DNA of 5,309 nucleotides from positions 1-5,309 of the forward strand of contig JAESUE010000144.1 of assembly GCA_016763235.1 (NCBI GenBank), in the 5' to 3' direction. The first letter of the stretch is position 1. Each line of letters starts with the position of its first letter. Position numbers and translations under genes: made by a program. Below the pieces are notes generated by a model. The model searched no databases and was not told where the DNA came from. It saw nothing but the letters and a program-made list of their open reading frames with translations. Source of the stretch: Pseudomonadales bacterium (lineage in GTDB: Bacteria; Pseudomonadota; Gammaproteobacteria; Pseudomonadales; UBA3067). Positions 1 to 5,250 of the stretch are shown in pieces.

Positions 1-995
1 GGGACATGCTCGAAGGCATTGGCTTCGCAAAAGATTTAGGCTTGAATAACGCCTCTGTTACTCATGTGGAGAATGCCTCAGCAACGGGTTCTTCAGCATT
101 TCGTGAAGCAGTGCGTGCGGTTCGTTCAGGAGATTGTGAAATCGCCATGGCCGTAGGCTTTGACGACATGATGAAAATGGGCCTGGGCATGATGAAGTCG
201 ATGTCAGGTGAAGACCCAAAAATCAACTCCATTATTTTACCCGCTGGGTTCTTTGCAATGTGGGCAACACGCCGCATGCACGAGAGAGGCACTACGGTAG
301 AAACTTTCGCTAAGATTGCGGCTAAAAACTGGAATCACGCACGGCATAATCCTTATGCACAACGTCGAGCAGACCACGAAGTGACGCCTGAAGAAATTTT
401 GGCATCCAAGCCTGTTGCTTACCCTCACACCAGTAAAATGGCATGTGCGGCGGGCGGTGGTGCTGCGAGCGCTATTGTTGCAACCAAAGCGGTTGCTGAG
501 CGTTTAGCTAATGGTCGCCCACTTGTTAAGGTTACCGCTTCACAATCCATGTCTGAGCATTATACTCCTGGGCATATCTTCATGGGTGCCGTGGTTGGAC
601 CTGCAGATTTAACGACTCGTACGACTAACGCTCTTTATGAGCAAGCCGGAATTGGTCCTGATGATGTCAGTTTTGTACACGTTCATGACGCATTCCCCAT
701 CGAAGAACTTATGTACTATGAGTTGATGGGTTTTTGTGCCGAAGGCGAAGGCGATCGTCTTGTTGAAGAAGGTGCGACCTCCATCGGCGGTCGGATTCCT
801 TTCTCTCCAGATGGTGGGTTAACGGCTCGCGGCCATCCTGGTGGGCCAACTGGCCTTGCGCAGGTATGGGATGCCACAGTTCAGCTACGTGGTGAGCCGG
901 GTAAACGTCAGGTGGAAGGTGCTAGAAATGGCATGGTTCACATGATGGGTGCTGGCTCAATTTGTGTTATGCACATGCTGCAAAGAGAAGATTAG
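1..995 (+). CDS. SCP2-type thiolase-like protein lacking catalytic cysteines (5' end outside window)
   Basis: The reading frame is open to the window edge (codons run from base 3), and the first ATG at base 6 is internal. Family members have about 390 residues and the active-site loop normally lies near residue 90, but here it is at residue 25 counted from that ATG, so roughly 60 residues are missing. The motifs VENASATG (25), VHDAF (226-230), GGLTARGHPGGPTG (GHP at 276-278) and a glycine-rich end (MMGAGS) identify the SCP-x/lipid-transfer thiolase family. In active enzymes the first motif carries the nucleophile (CxS), and SCP2 thiolases have a second Cys in HDCF. Here these read SAT and HDAF, so both cysteines are gone while the GHP histidine is kept. 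This argues against ordinary 3-ketoacyl-CoA thiolysis and for a thiolase-like protein, perhaps an Ltp2-type side-chain aldolase that would need a DUF35 partner (inference). It is probably the last gene of an operon. The family call is firm; the reaction is uncertain. Confidence 0.9.
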   Translation, partial: DMLEGIGFAKDLGLNNASVTHVENASATGSSAFREAVRAVRSGDCEIAMAVGFDDMMKMGLGMMKSMSGEDPKINSIILPAGFFAMWATRRMHERGTTVETFAKIAAKNWNHARHNPYAQRRADHEVTPEEILASKPVAYPHTSKMACAAGGGAASAIVATKAVAERLANGRPLVKVTASQSMSEHYTPGHIFMGAVVGPADLTTRTTNALYEQAGIGPDDVSFVHVHDAFPIEELMYYELMGFCAEGEGDRLVEEGATSIGGRIPFSPDGGLTARGHPGGPTGLAQVWDATVQLRGEPGKRQVEGARNGMVHMMGAGSICVMHMLQRED

Positions 996-1005
996 ATTGT
1001 TTCTC

Positions 1006-1037
1006 TGCGTCAATGGGTAAGCTCATTGGCGCGTTTT
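1006..1037 (+). terminator. Probable intrinsic terminator of the thiolase-like gene
   Basis: Eleven bases after the stop codon, GCGTCAATG (1007-1015) pairs with CATTGGCGC (1024-1032) through nine pairs, one of them G-U, around an 8-nt loop. TTTTATAAT follows directly. The U tract is short, so termination may be partial. The position suggests that the thiolase-like gene ends its transcription unit here and that the downstream ligase is transcribed separately. Confidence 0.6.
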
Positions 1038-1042
1038 ATAAT
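1014..1042 (+). promoter_or_regulatory. Weak candidate sigma-70 promoter for the acyl-CoA ligase
   Basis: A perfect TATAAT hexamer lies at 1037-1042, overlapping the terminator tail. With a 17-bp spacer the matching -35 would be TGGGTA (1014-1019), which is poor, and there is no extended -10 TG. If used, the transcript would start near 1049 and carry a leader of about 155 nt containing the 1064-1107 hairpin. This is a suggestion only; no better promoter was seen in the gap. Confidence 0.25.
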
Positions 1043-1063
1043 AAAAGAGACGGTCACGACTCA

Positions 1064-1107
1064 ACTCAGCGAACGCTGCTATGCACGAGCTTGAGCGTGA
1101 GCTGAGT
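1064..1107 (+). other. Long hairpin with tandem G-A internal loop upstream of the ligase
   Basis: ACTCAGC (1064-1070) pairs with GCTGAGT (1101-1107). ACGCT (1073-1077) pairs with AGCGT (1094-1098). Between the two helices lies a symmetric internal loop of GA opposite GA, a pattern known to form stable sheared G-A pairs in RNA. The outer arm can slip, because CGACTCA (1057-1063) also matches TGAGTCG (1103-1109). There is no U tract after it, so it is not a classical terminator. Its right arm contains AGCGTGAGCT (1094-1103), the reverse complement of a motif recurring near the flagellar promoters. It could be a 5' leader structure, an mRNA-stability element or a dispersed repeat. Confidence 0.5.
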
Positions 1108-1203
1108 CGTTACAAAAGACGTAAGTAAAAACAGTCACCACCAAAATATAAAAGGTGGGGCTGAATAAACAATAAAAATAACTCAGGATTTAAGGAGAAC
1201 TAT

Positions 1204-2805
1204 ATGGCTTCTGTAGGTTTTTGGAGCATCGCGCAAGAAACCCCTGAAAGAACCGCTGTTATCTCAGCCTCTGGGGAAGAGCAAACATTTGTGCAGCTTT
1301 TTGAGAGAGTGAATCAAATTTCTCATGGCTTGCGGGCATTAGGGCTGAAAAAAGGTGGCGCGGTTGCCATGATTATGTCCAATGTGCCTGAATACCTTGA
1401 AGTATTTTTGGCTTCCCAGCAAATTGGCGTGTATATCACCCCTATTAATTATCACCTGACCGGCCCAGAGATTGCCTATATTCTTGATAACTGCGGCGCT
1501 GAAGTGCTCGTGGTGGGTGAGAAGTTTGGCGATGCGGCTAAAAAAGCGATCGATGAGCTGGGTTACGACCTTTCCAGGTGTTACAGCGTTGGAGAAATAG
1601 AAGGTTTCAAGCCTTACGCGGAGTTATTTGAGGGGCAATCAGGGGCATTGCCAGAAAATCGTCTCGCTGGTCAGCTAATGCTTTATACCTCTGGAACTAC
1701 TGGGCGTCCTAAAGGTGTGCGTCGACCACTGGAAGATAATGACCCTGACGCTACTGCAATGATGTCCACTTTGATGGGGGCCTTATTTGACCTAAAAGCT
1801 CACGAAGGCGTACACATGGTAACGGGGCCTTTATATCACGCTGCGCCAGGTGGTTTTGCTGCAGGCGGTCTTCATATGGGGCATACCTTGGTGTTGGTAG
1901 AAAAGTGGGATGCTGAAGAATGCCTTGAATTAATTGAAAAATATAAGGTTACCGTTAGCCACATGGTTCCAACCATGTTTTATCGCTGCCTGAACCTCCC
2001 AGAAGACGTAAAACAAAAACATGACCTTTCGAGTTTAGATTGCATCATTCACGGTGCAGCCCCAATTGCGATTGATAAAAAGAAAGCAGTTATTGATTGG
2101 TGGGGGCCAGTTCTGGTGGAATACTACGGTGCAACGGAAGGCGGCGGGGCGATTTGTAAGTCTGCAGCGTGGTTAGAAAAACCCGGCACAGTCGGCCAAG
2201 CTTGGCCTGGAAGCCAGATTAAAATCCTTGATGAAGATAAAAATGAACTGCCTGCAAACGAAGCAGGAAGTGTTTTTATGTCATCCATGATTGGTGAATT
2301 TGAGTATTACAAAGATAAAGCCAAAACGGATAAAAACCGTGCGCCAGGTGGGTTATTTACAGTTGGTGATGTGGGTTACCTGGATGAAGATGGCTGGCTT
2401 TACCTCTGTGACAGAGATTCGGATCTGATTATCTCAGGTGGCGTTAATATTTACCCTGCGGAAGTAGAAAAAACCTTGATTCTCCATGACAAAGTGGAAG
2501 ATGTTGCGGTTTTTGGCATTCCAAATGAAGACTTTGGGGAGTCCGTGCAGGCGGTTGTACAGCTAAAGCTGGGTGTGGAGCGCAGTGATGCATTGAAAGA
2601 AGAGTTGCTGGATTTTGCTAAAGAGCGTTTGGCAAAGTTTAAACTGCCTAGAGCGATGGACTTTGCAGATAGCTTGCCTCGCCTAGATACCGGTAAGTTA
2701 TACAAGCGTTTTCTTAAAGAACAGTATAAAGAGGCGTACGAGAAAAGTATGACTGTAGCAGAGCTGGACACACTTCTTGAAACAGAAGAAGCTGTTGAGG
2801 ATTAA
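1204..2805 (+). CDS. Acyl-CoA ligase (AMP-forming, ANL superfamily)
   Basis: This 533-residue cytoplasmic enzyme should activate a carboxylic acid to its CoA thioester through an acyl-adenylate, using ATP and CoA. The core motifs are all present: the phosphate-binding loop YTSGTTGRPKG (161-171), YYGATEGG (307-314), GDVGYLDEDG (388-397) with the ATP-ribose Asp389, the hinge-side block from Arg404 (RDSDLIISGGVNIYPAEVE), and the C-terminal catalytic Lys498 in DTGK. The HGAAPI and WWGP segments and GVRRP after the P-loop are typical of the fatty-acyl/bile-acid-like ligase branch. No signal peptide or membrane segment is visible. The start is well supported: AAGGAG (1192-1197) lies 6 nt before the ATG. 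The gene stands alone between two terminators. The nearby thiolase-like gene suggests a shared degradation pathway, possibly for branched or steroid-derived acids, but the substrate cannot be read from the sequence. Confidence 0.95.
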   Translation: MASVGFWSIAQETPERTAVISASGEEQTFVQLFERVNQISHGLRALGLKKGGAVAMIMSNVPEYLEVFLASQQIGVYITPINYHLTGPEIAYILDNCGAEVLVVGEKFGDAAKKAIDELGYDLSRCYSVGEIEGFKPYAELFEGQSGALPENRLAGQLMLYTSGTTGRPKGVRRPLEDNDPDATAMMSTLMGALFDLKAHEGVHMVTGPLYHAAPGGFAAGGLHMGHTLVLVEKWDAEECLELIEKYKVTVSHMVPTMFYRCLNLPEDVKQKHDLSSLDCIIHGAAPIAIDKKKAVIDWWGPVLVEYYGATEGGGAICKSAAWLEKPGTVGQAWPGSQIKILDEDKNELPANEAGSVFMSSMIGEFEYYKDKAKTDKNRAPGGLFTVGDVGYLDEDGWLYLCDRDSDLIISGGVNIYPAEVEKTLILHDKVEDVAVFGIPNEDFGESVQAVVQLKLGVERSDALKEELLDFAKERLAKFKLPRAMDFADSLPRLDTGKLYKRFLKEQYKEAYEKSMTVAELDTLLETEEAVED

Positions 2806-2854
2806 AATATTATTTTAGCTGTAACGGTTTGCTAAGTTGTTACTTTTAGACGTT

Positions 2855-2884
2855 AAAAAAAGGGCCAGTAATGGCCCTTTTTTT
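2855..2884. terminator. Bidirectional intrinsic terminator between convergent ligase and flgN
   Basis: GGGCC (2862-2866) and GGCCC (2873-2877) form a GC-only stem with a 6-nt loop (AGTAAT). It is flanked by exactly seven A on the left and seven T on the right. Read on either strand, the hairpin is followed by seven U. It lies 49 bp after the ligase stop and 73 bp after the flgN stop, so it can end both converging transcripts. Confidence 0.92.
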
Positions 2885-2957
2885 ATGCTTACACTATTGT
2901 AATTATTCAGCCAAAGTTCGCTGAGGTCTTTCACACTTCTAGCCCCTAGTTTCGATA

Positions 2958-3458
2958 TTATGCTTTTGCAATAGGGTGTGTTCCGCCGTTGCTTTTGGTT
3001 TTTCCGCTTCGTGTATAGGTTTCATTTTGTTTGACAGCGCCCTTTATTAAGTTGAGCAGCTGGTTGGCGTTAACTTGGGAGCGTTGAATAATACGGCCAT
3101 TGATTGTGTTTAGGTCATCGCACTCACTAAGGCGTGCGCGGTAGAGCTTGGCATCTTCTGAGAATGAGGTGTCTTTACTCGGTGAATATCGCTCAATTAA
3201 GCGGTCAATCGTCTTATCGCCGAGGTCGATATGCAGAGTTTCTAATAGATGGTTAAACGTATCTTCATGCTGACTGATGCTTTCGAGACATGATTCTTTT
3301 TCCACTGCGTCAGCTTGAAAAGAGTCGTAGTCCCGGTTTTCAAGGTTATGCCGTTCATTCTCAAGAGCTGCCTTCAAACTTTGAAAGAGCTTAATGCCAG
3401 TATTGAGCTGTTCGCTTACTTGTTTTATTTCCTGTGCGTGTACTGATTCTGTTTCCAT
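2958..3458 (-). CDS. flgN: FlgN, flagellar export chaperone for FlgK/FlgL
   Basis: FlgN is a cytoplasmic, mostly helical chaperone that binds the hook-filament junction proteins FlgK and FlgL and delivers them to the flagellar type III export machinery. This 166-residue protein has long charged amphipathic helices without membrane segments. It carries the family's most recognisable block near the C-terminus: CDDLNTINGRII (113-124), a following helix ending in LLNLIKG (134-140), then ETYTRSGKT (146-154). The length is slightly above the usual 140-160. It lies downstream of flgM as in the classical flgAMN order, but 172 bp away rather than nearly abutting. The start ATG (3456-3458) has only a poor Shine-Dalgarno (AACGG far upstream), so expression may be low or need coupling. 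No convincing promoter was found in the gap, so it probably depends on read-through from flgM. Confidence 0.88.
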   Translation of the reverse strand: METESVHAQEIKQVSEQLNTGIKLFQSLKAALENERHNLENRDYDSFQADAVEKESCLESISQHEDTFNHLLETLHIDLGDKTIDRLIERYSPSKDTSFSEDAKLYRARLSECDDLNTINGRIIQRSQVNANQLLNLIKGAVKQNETYTRSGKTKSNGGTHPIAKA

Positions 3459-3630
3459 GGGGCATTACCGTTAAAAATAGCTGTGGATGAGAGCGTCAAT
3501 AGATTGAAACTAATCGATAAGCAGCAAGATTTAGACCGGAAGAGGGAAGGTGGTGAAGGTTAAAGAATGCGTAAGCTATTGCGTAGTGTTTTAAAAAGTT
3601 TAACCAGTGGCGGTGTTATGAAAAGAATCG

Positions 3631-3966
3631 TTATTTCCTGTCAAAGTCCAATTCATGCTCAATGATTTTTTCTGCTAGTTTTTCCGGATTAATGCTGTAC
3701 CGTCCTTCCTCGATTGCGCTCTTAATGGACGCAACTTTTTCTTTATCAAAGGCAGATGATTTTGATACACGACTTTCCAAACGCTCCAAGGATTTTGCCT
3801 CGGAGCTAATTGATACAGATACCGAGGCAGCTCTTGTAGACTCGTTCTGTGTTGGGCTTGGGGTTTTAGTGCTGCCCTCTGCACGTGGCTGAACCTGAGC
3901 CTTTTCTTGGGCGCGGTTGCTCGCGAAGTTTTTATTTGACGGCGTATGGTTAAAATCAATGGCCAT
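3631..3966 (-). CDS. flgM: FlgM, anti-sigma-28 factor
   Basis: FlgM binds FliA (sigma-28) and keeps late flagellar genes off until the hook-basal body is complete, when it is exported. The 111-residue product begins MAIDFN, the typical FlgM N-terminus, which is why the ATG at 3966 is preferred over an upstream TTG that adds 12 residues. Residues 10-46 are polar and low in complexity, consistent with a disordered export region. The conserved sigma-binding C-terminal half follows: SVSISSEAKSLERL (48-63), FDKEKVASIKSAIEEGRY (73-90), then INPEKLAEKIIEHEL (92-106). It is about 10-15 residues longer than enteric FlgM, the extra length falling in the linker. A weak AGG lies 9 nt before the ATG. Transcription is likely from its own sigma-28 promoter (4113-4139) as well as from flgA read-through, which gives negative feedback on FliA. 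Confidence 0.93.
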   Translation of the reverse strand: MAIDFNHTPSNKNFASNRAQEKAQVQPRAEGSTKTPSPTQNESTRAASVSVSISSEAKSLERLESRVSKSSAFDKEKVASIKSAIEEGRYSINPEKLAEKIIEHELDFDRK

Positions 3967-4020
3967 GGTTAAATACCTGACTAATAGTGTGCCTTGAAGC
4001 AATAAAGAACGTAATTATCC

Positions 4021-4042
4021 AGCTCTCGCTTTAGCTCTCGCT
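4021..4042 (+). repeat. Tandem AGCTCTCGCT pair in the flgM leader
   Basis: AGCTCTCGCT occurs twice, at 4021-4030 and 4033-4042, separated by TT, giving a 12-bp period. The second copy runs into the palindromic core of the larger repeat at 4030-4063. Related sequences are AGTTCACGCT at 5164-5173 and AGCTCACGCT on the minus strand at 1094-1103. The strand is given only for reference; in the flgM mRNA the complement is present. Confidence 0.6.
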
Positions 4043-4063
4043 CAAATTTGAACAGTTACAGGG
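4030..4063 (+). repeat. Copy A of 34-bp imperfect repeat with palindromic core (flgM leader)
   Basis: This copy shares 26 of 34 aligned positions with 5161-5194. The central 13 bases, CGCTCAAATTTGA, are identical. The palindromic core is GCTCAAATTTGAAC (4040-4053), with one half-site base changed from perfect symmetry. It lies inside the predicted flgM leader, about 55-65 nt downstream of the sigma-28 start and about 75 nt before the flgM ATG. A protein operator is one reading; a dispersed repeat is the other. Confidence 0.6.
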
Positions 4064-4095
4064 TTCGTTAAATAGTGACTAAAGAACCTTCTTTA
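4062..4095 (-). promoter_or_regulatory. Two competing hairpins at the start of the flgM leader
   Basis: In the minus-strand RNA, UAAAGAA (4095-4089) can pair with UUCUUUA (4086-4080), a 7-bp inverted repeat with only GG between the arms. Alternatively, GGUUCUUUA (4088-4080) can pair with UAACGAACC (4070-4062): nine positions with one mismatch and a 9-nt loop. Both use 4080-4088, so only one can form at a time. They begin about 12 nt after the predicted sigma-28 start. No U tract follows, so this is not a standard attenuator. The structures are seen directly; a function is inferred. Confidence 0.4.
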
Positions 4096-4112
4096 TGCGG
4101 TTTCTACTACCT

Positions 4113-4139
4113 CTATCGGCAAGTTCTACCTAAACTTTA
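4113..4139 (-). promoter_or_regulatory. Sigma-28 (FliA) promoter of flgM
   Basis: Read on the minus strand, TAAAGTTT (4139-4132), an 11-bp spacer and GCCGATAG (4120-4113) match the enteric FliA consensus TAAAGTTT-N11-GCCGATAA at 15 of 16 positions with exact spacing. The predicted start is near 4106, leaving a leader of about 140 nt before the flgM ATG. This fits the known dual expression of flgM, early from the flgA promoter and late from a FliA promoter, so FliA would make its own inhibitor and the chaperone FlgN. Confidence 0.9.
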
Positions 4140-4202
4140 GAAAAAGATTTAAAATTTTTACCTATTATCAAGTATAGACCAAGGGTCGTAGTCGCTTTTT
4201 AT

Positions 4203-4225
4203 AAATCGCACTATCAGTGTGATTT
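4203..4225 (-). other. Hairpin immediately after flgA stop
   Basis: Two bases past the flgA stop codon, AAATC-A-CACT pairs with AGTG-C-GATTT around a GAT loop: nine pairs with one A-C mismatch. The downstream RNA reads AUAAAAAGCG rather than a U run, so termination would be weak at best. It may instead protect the flgA 3' end or reduce read-through into flgM-flgN. Confidence 0.4.
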
Positions 4226-4227
4226 AA

Positions 4228-4962
4228 CTACATATTCACCGCAACATGGCCTGCCGAAATAATTCTTCCTTCGACTATTCGTTGAGACTTTGTATTCCTA
4301 ATCGGGATCTTCTCTCCTACAGTGCCGCTCCCTAAGGCAATGCCATTCGTTTTGACACTTAATGCTGAGGCTTGAGCAGATATGGTGACGTGCTCCCCGC
4401 GCTGAATAACAATGGGAAAGCGTAATAATTTTGGCGTAAAGGGGGCGTTAATAGTCAGGCTGCGTTTAAGCTGCATACCCAGGATGGGCTCCGGTTTCGT
4501 AAAGTAGCCATACTTTAATTTTTCGATATCCATTTCTGCTAATGAAATATCGTTTGGAGAAATGCGATGCCCGCGTAGTAACTGGTTGCTGGCAACTGCA
4601 ACAACCATATAAGCCCTGATGGATACCGGTACCTGTACTGCCCAAGGTGTGGGGGATGTACACCTGACTTTTGCACTGGTGCGTCTATTAAATCGCTGCA
4701 TCGGTGGAAGTGAAACGCTTACATCGCTGCCGCATGGCGCTAGTTTAAGGCGGGCGTCTAATCGGTTTACCTTAATATTTGTTCGTATCTGGGTGTTTTG
4801 AAAAAGCCCCGCGAGCTTATCATTAACGGCATCGACTATGACCTTATTAATTTGCTGACTTGCTGTATCTGCAAAAGAGTGTGATGTGAATCCGGCAGAT
4901 ACAACCGTTACCAAAATAAGACGAATCAGGGTACGAATCGAATAAAAATGTCCTATTCTCAT
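4228..4962 (-). CDS. flgA: FlgA, periplasmic P-ring assembly chaperone
   Basis: FlgA assists assembly of the flagellar P-ring (FlgI) around the rod in the periplasm. The 244-residue precursor starts with a Sec signal peptide: basic residues to Arg14, a hydrophobic stretch (LILVTVVSAGF), and a likely cleavage after Ala31 (SFA|D). The family hallmark LDARLKLAPCG (68-78) supplies Cys77 and the VRCTSPTPWAVQVPV block supplies Cys101 and Trp107; the two cysteines probably form a disulfide. An SAF-like domain follows from about 118 (VVAV...LLRGHRISPNDI), with GMQLKRSLTINAP near 162-174, and a beta-rich C-terminal domain ends in NTKSQRIVEGRI. The length is typical. GGTGA lies 6 nt before the ATG. A 38-codon ORF ends one base upstream of the start, so translation may be coupled. 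Transcription is likely from the sigma-54 promoter at 5110-5125, with read-through to flgM and flgN. Confidence 0.94.
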   Translation of the reverse strand: MRIGHFYSIRTLIRLILVTVVSAGFTSHSFADTASQQINKVIVDAVNDKLAGLFQNTQIRTNIKVNRLDARLKLAPCGSDVSVSLPPMQRFNRRTSAKVRCTSPTPWAVQVPVSIRAYMVVAVASNQLLRGHRISPNDISLAEMDIEKLKYGYFTKPEPILGMQLKRSLTINAPFTPKLLRFPIVIQRGEHVTISAQASALSVKTNGIALGSGTVGEKIPIRNTKSQRIVEGRIISAGHVAVNM

Positions 4963-4963
4963 T

Positions 4964-5080
4964 TTATATCACCAGAAGTTGGGTCGTTAAAGCTGCATGC
5001 ATTGTTAATGCGGCACGATTGGAAAATTCAGTGAGAAGTTTCATGGGATGTTTGTAAGAGCCAATAATTTGACAGTTCAT
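4964..5080 (-). CDS. Candidate 38-codon leader ORF directly upstream of flgA
   Basis: An ATG (5080-5078) opens a 38-codon frame that begins MNCQIIGSYKHPMKLL and ends in TTQLLVI. Its TAA is at 4966-4964, leaving one base before the flgA ATG (TAA-A-ATG). AGAGG (5093-5089) lies 8 nt before its start, a better ribosome site than that of flgM or flgN. The predicted sigma-54 start at about 5099 gives a 19-nt leader, so this would be the first frame a ribosome meets on the mRNA. I do not recognise the peptide. It has no long hydrophobic segment or obvious domain. It might be a real small protein, a translation-coupling leader for flgA, or chance; an ORF of this size is not rare by accident. The promoter, ribosome site and stop position together are what raise it above background. 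Confidence 0.45.
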   Translation of the reverse strand: MNCQIIGSYKHPMKLLTEFSNRAALTMHAALTTQLLVI

Positions 5081-5109
5081 TGCAATTTCCTCTGCTTTAA
5101 ATCTAGTGC

Positions 5110-5125
5110 AGCAATTGCTGTGCCG
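5110..5125 (-). promoter_or_regulatory. Sigma-54 (RpoN) -24/-12 promoter of flgA
   Basis: Read on the minus strand, CGGCACA-GCAA-TTGCT matches the RpoN consensus TGGCACG-N4-TTGCA/T. The invariant GG (5124-5123) and GC (5112-5111) are separated by exactly 10 bp. Deviations are the leading T (C here) and the last G of the -24 box (A here). The predicted start is near 5099. Sigma-54 control of structural flagellar genes is known from polarly flagellated Pseudomonas and Vibrio and would need a FleQ/FlrA/FlrC-type activator encoded elsewhere. Confidence 0.75.
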
Positions 5126-5160
5126 CCATATGATTTATGGTGAATGTTATTTCGGAACTA

Positions 5161-5194
5161 TTTAGTTCACGCTCAAATTTGAGCAGAACAAGGA
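5161..5194 (+). repeat. Copy B of 34-bp imperfect repeat, upstream of flgA promoter
   Basis: The core GCTCAAATTTGAGC (5171-5184) is a perfect 14-bp palindrome. It is extended by GTTC (5165-5168) on the left and GAAC (5186-5189) on the right as an imperfect outer inverted repeat. Its centre is about 78 bp upstream of the predicted sigma-54 start, a normal distance for an enhancer bound by a sigma-54 activator. The known FleQ box of Pseudomonas also has TCAA/TTGA half-sites, but with four bases between them rather than two, so identity with it is not claimed. Confidence 0.6.
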
Positions 5195-5202
5195 AAGAAA
5201 TG

Positions 5203-5217
5203 TGAGTTTATAACTCA
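5203..5217. repeat. Small perfect inverted repeat
   Basis: TGAGTT (5203-5208) and AACTCA (5212-5217) are perfect inverted arms around TAT. It lies between the palindromic repeat and the REP-like hairpin and is too short and AT-rich to act as a terminator alone. Confidence 0.4.
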
Positions 5218-5250
5218 AGTTTCGGAGTTCAGATCTGCGGGGATAGTCGA

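Noticed and set aside
6..8. ATG at base 6 as a true start of the thiolase-like gene
   Set aside because: The frame is open to the window edge and the active-site loop would lie at residue 25 instead of near 90, so the N-terminal part of the fold would be missing.
1138..1158. CCACC/GGTGG hairpin before the ligase ribosome site
   Set aside because: Only 5 bp with an 11-nt A/T loop; too weak to call as a terminator or riboswitch part.
2451..2771. Antisense 106-codon frame inside the ligase
   Set aside because: It lies wholly opposite a strongly conserved enzyme, is serine-rich low-complexity when translated, and has no ribosome site; it is a shadow frame.
3450..3500. TTGACG plus TTTTAA as a sigma-70 promoter for flgN
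   Set aside because: The -10 is poor and transcription would begin at or inside the start codon, leaving no leader.
3496..3519. Plus-strand TCAA...ATCGATAA resembling a sigma-28 promoter in the flgM-flgN gap
   Set aside because: The spacer and the first bases of the -10 are wrong, and it would drive only antisense RNA into flgM.
3662..3959. Frames on the plus strand and in another minus frame over flgM
   Set aside because: They overlap the clear FlgM coding sequence and show no family features.
3967..4002. TTG start giving FlgM 12 extra residues
   Set aside because: The MAIDFN beginning at 3966 matches the usual FlgM N-terminus, so the extension is unlikely.
5069..5101. Perfect TTGACA on the plus strand as a rightward promoter
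   Set aside because: The nearest -10-like sequence (TTTAAA) is 21 bp away and poor; no gene start follows.
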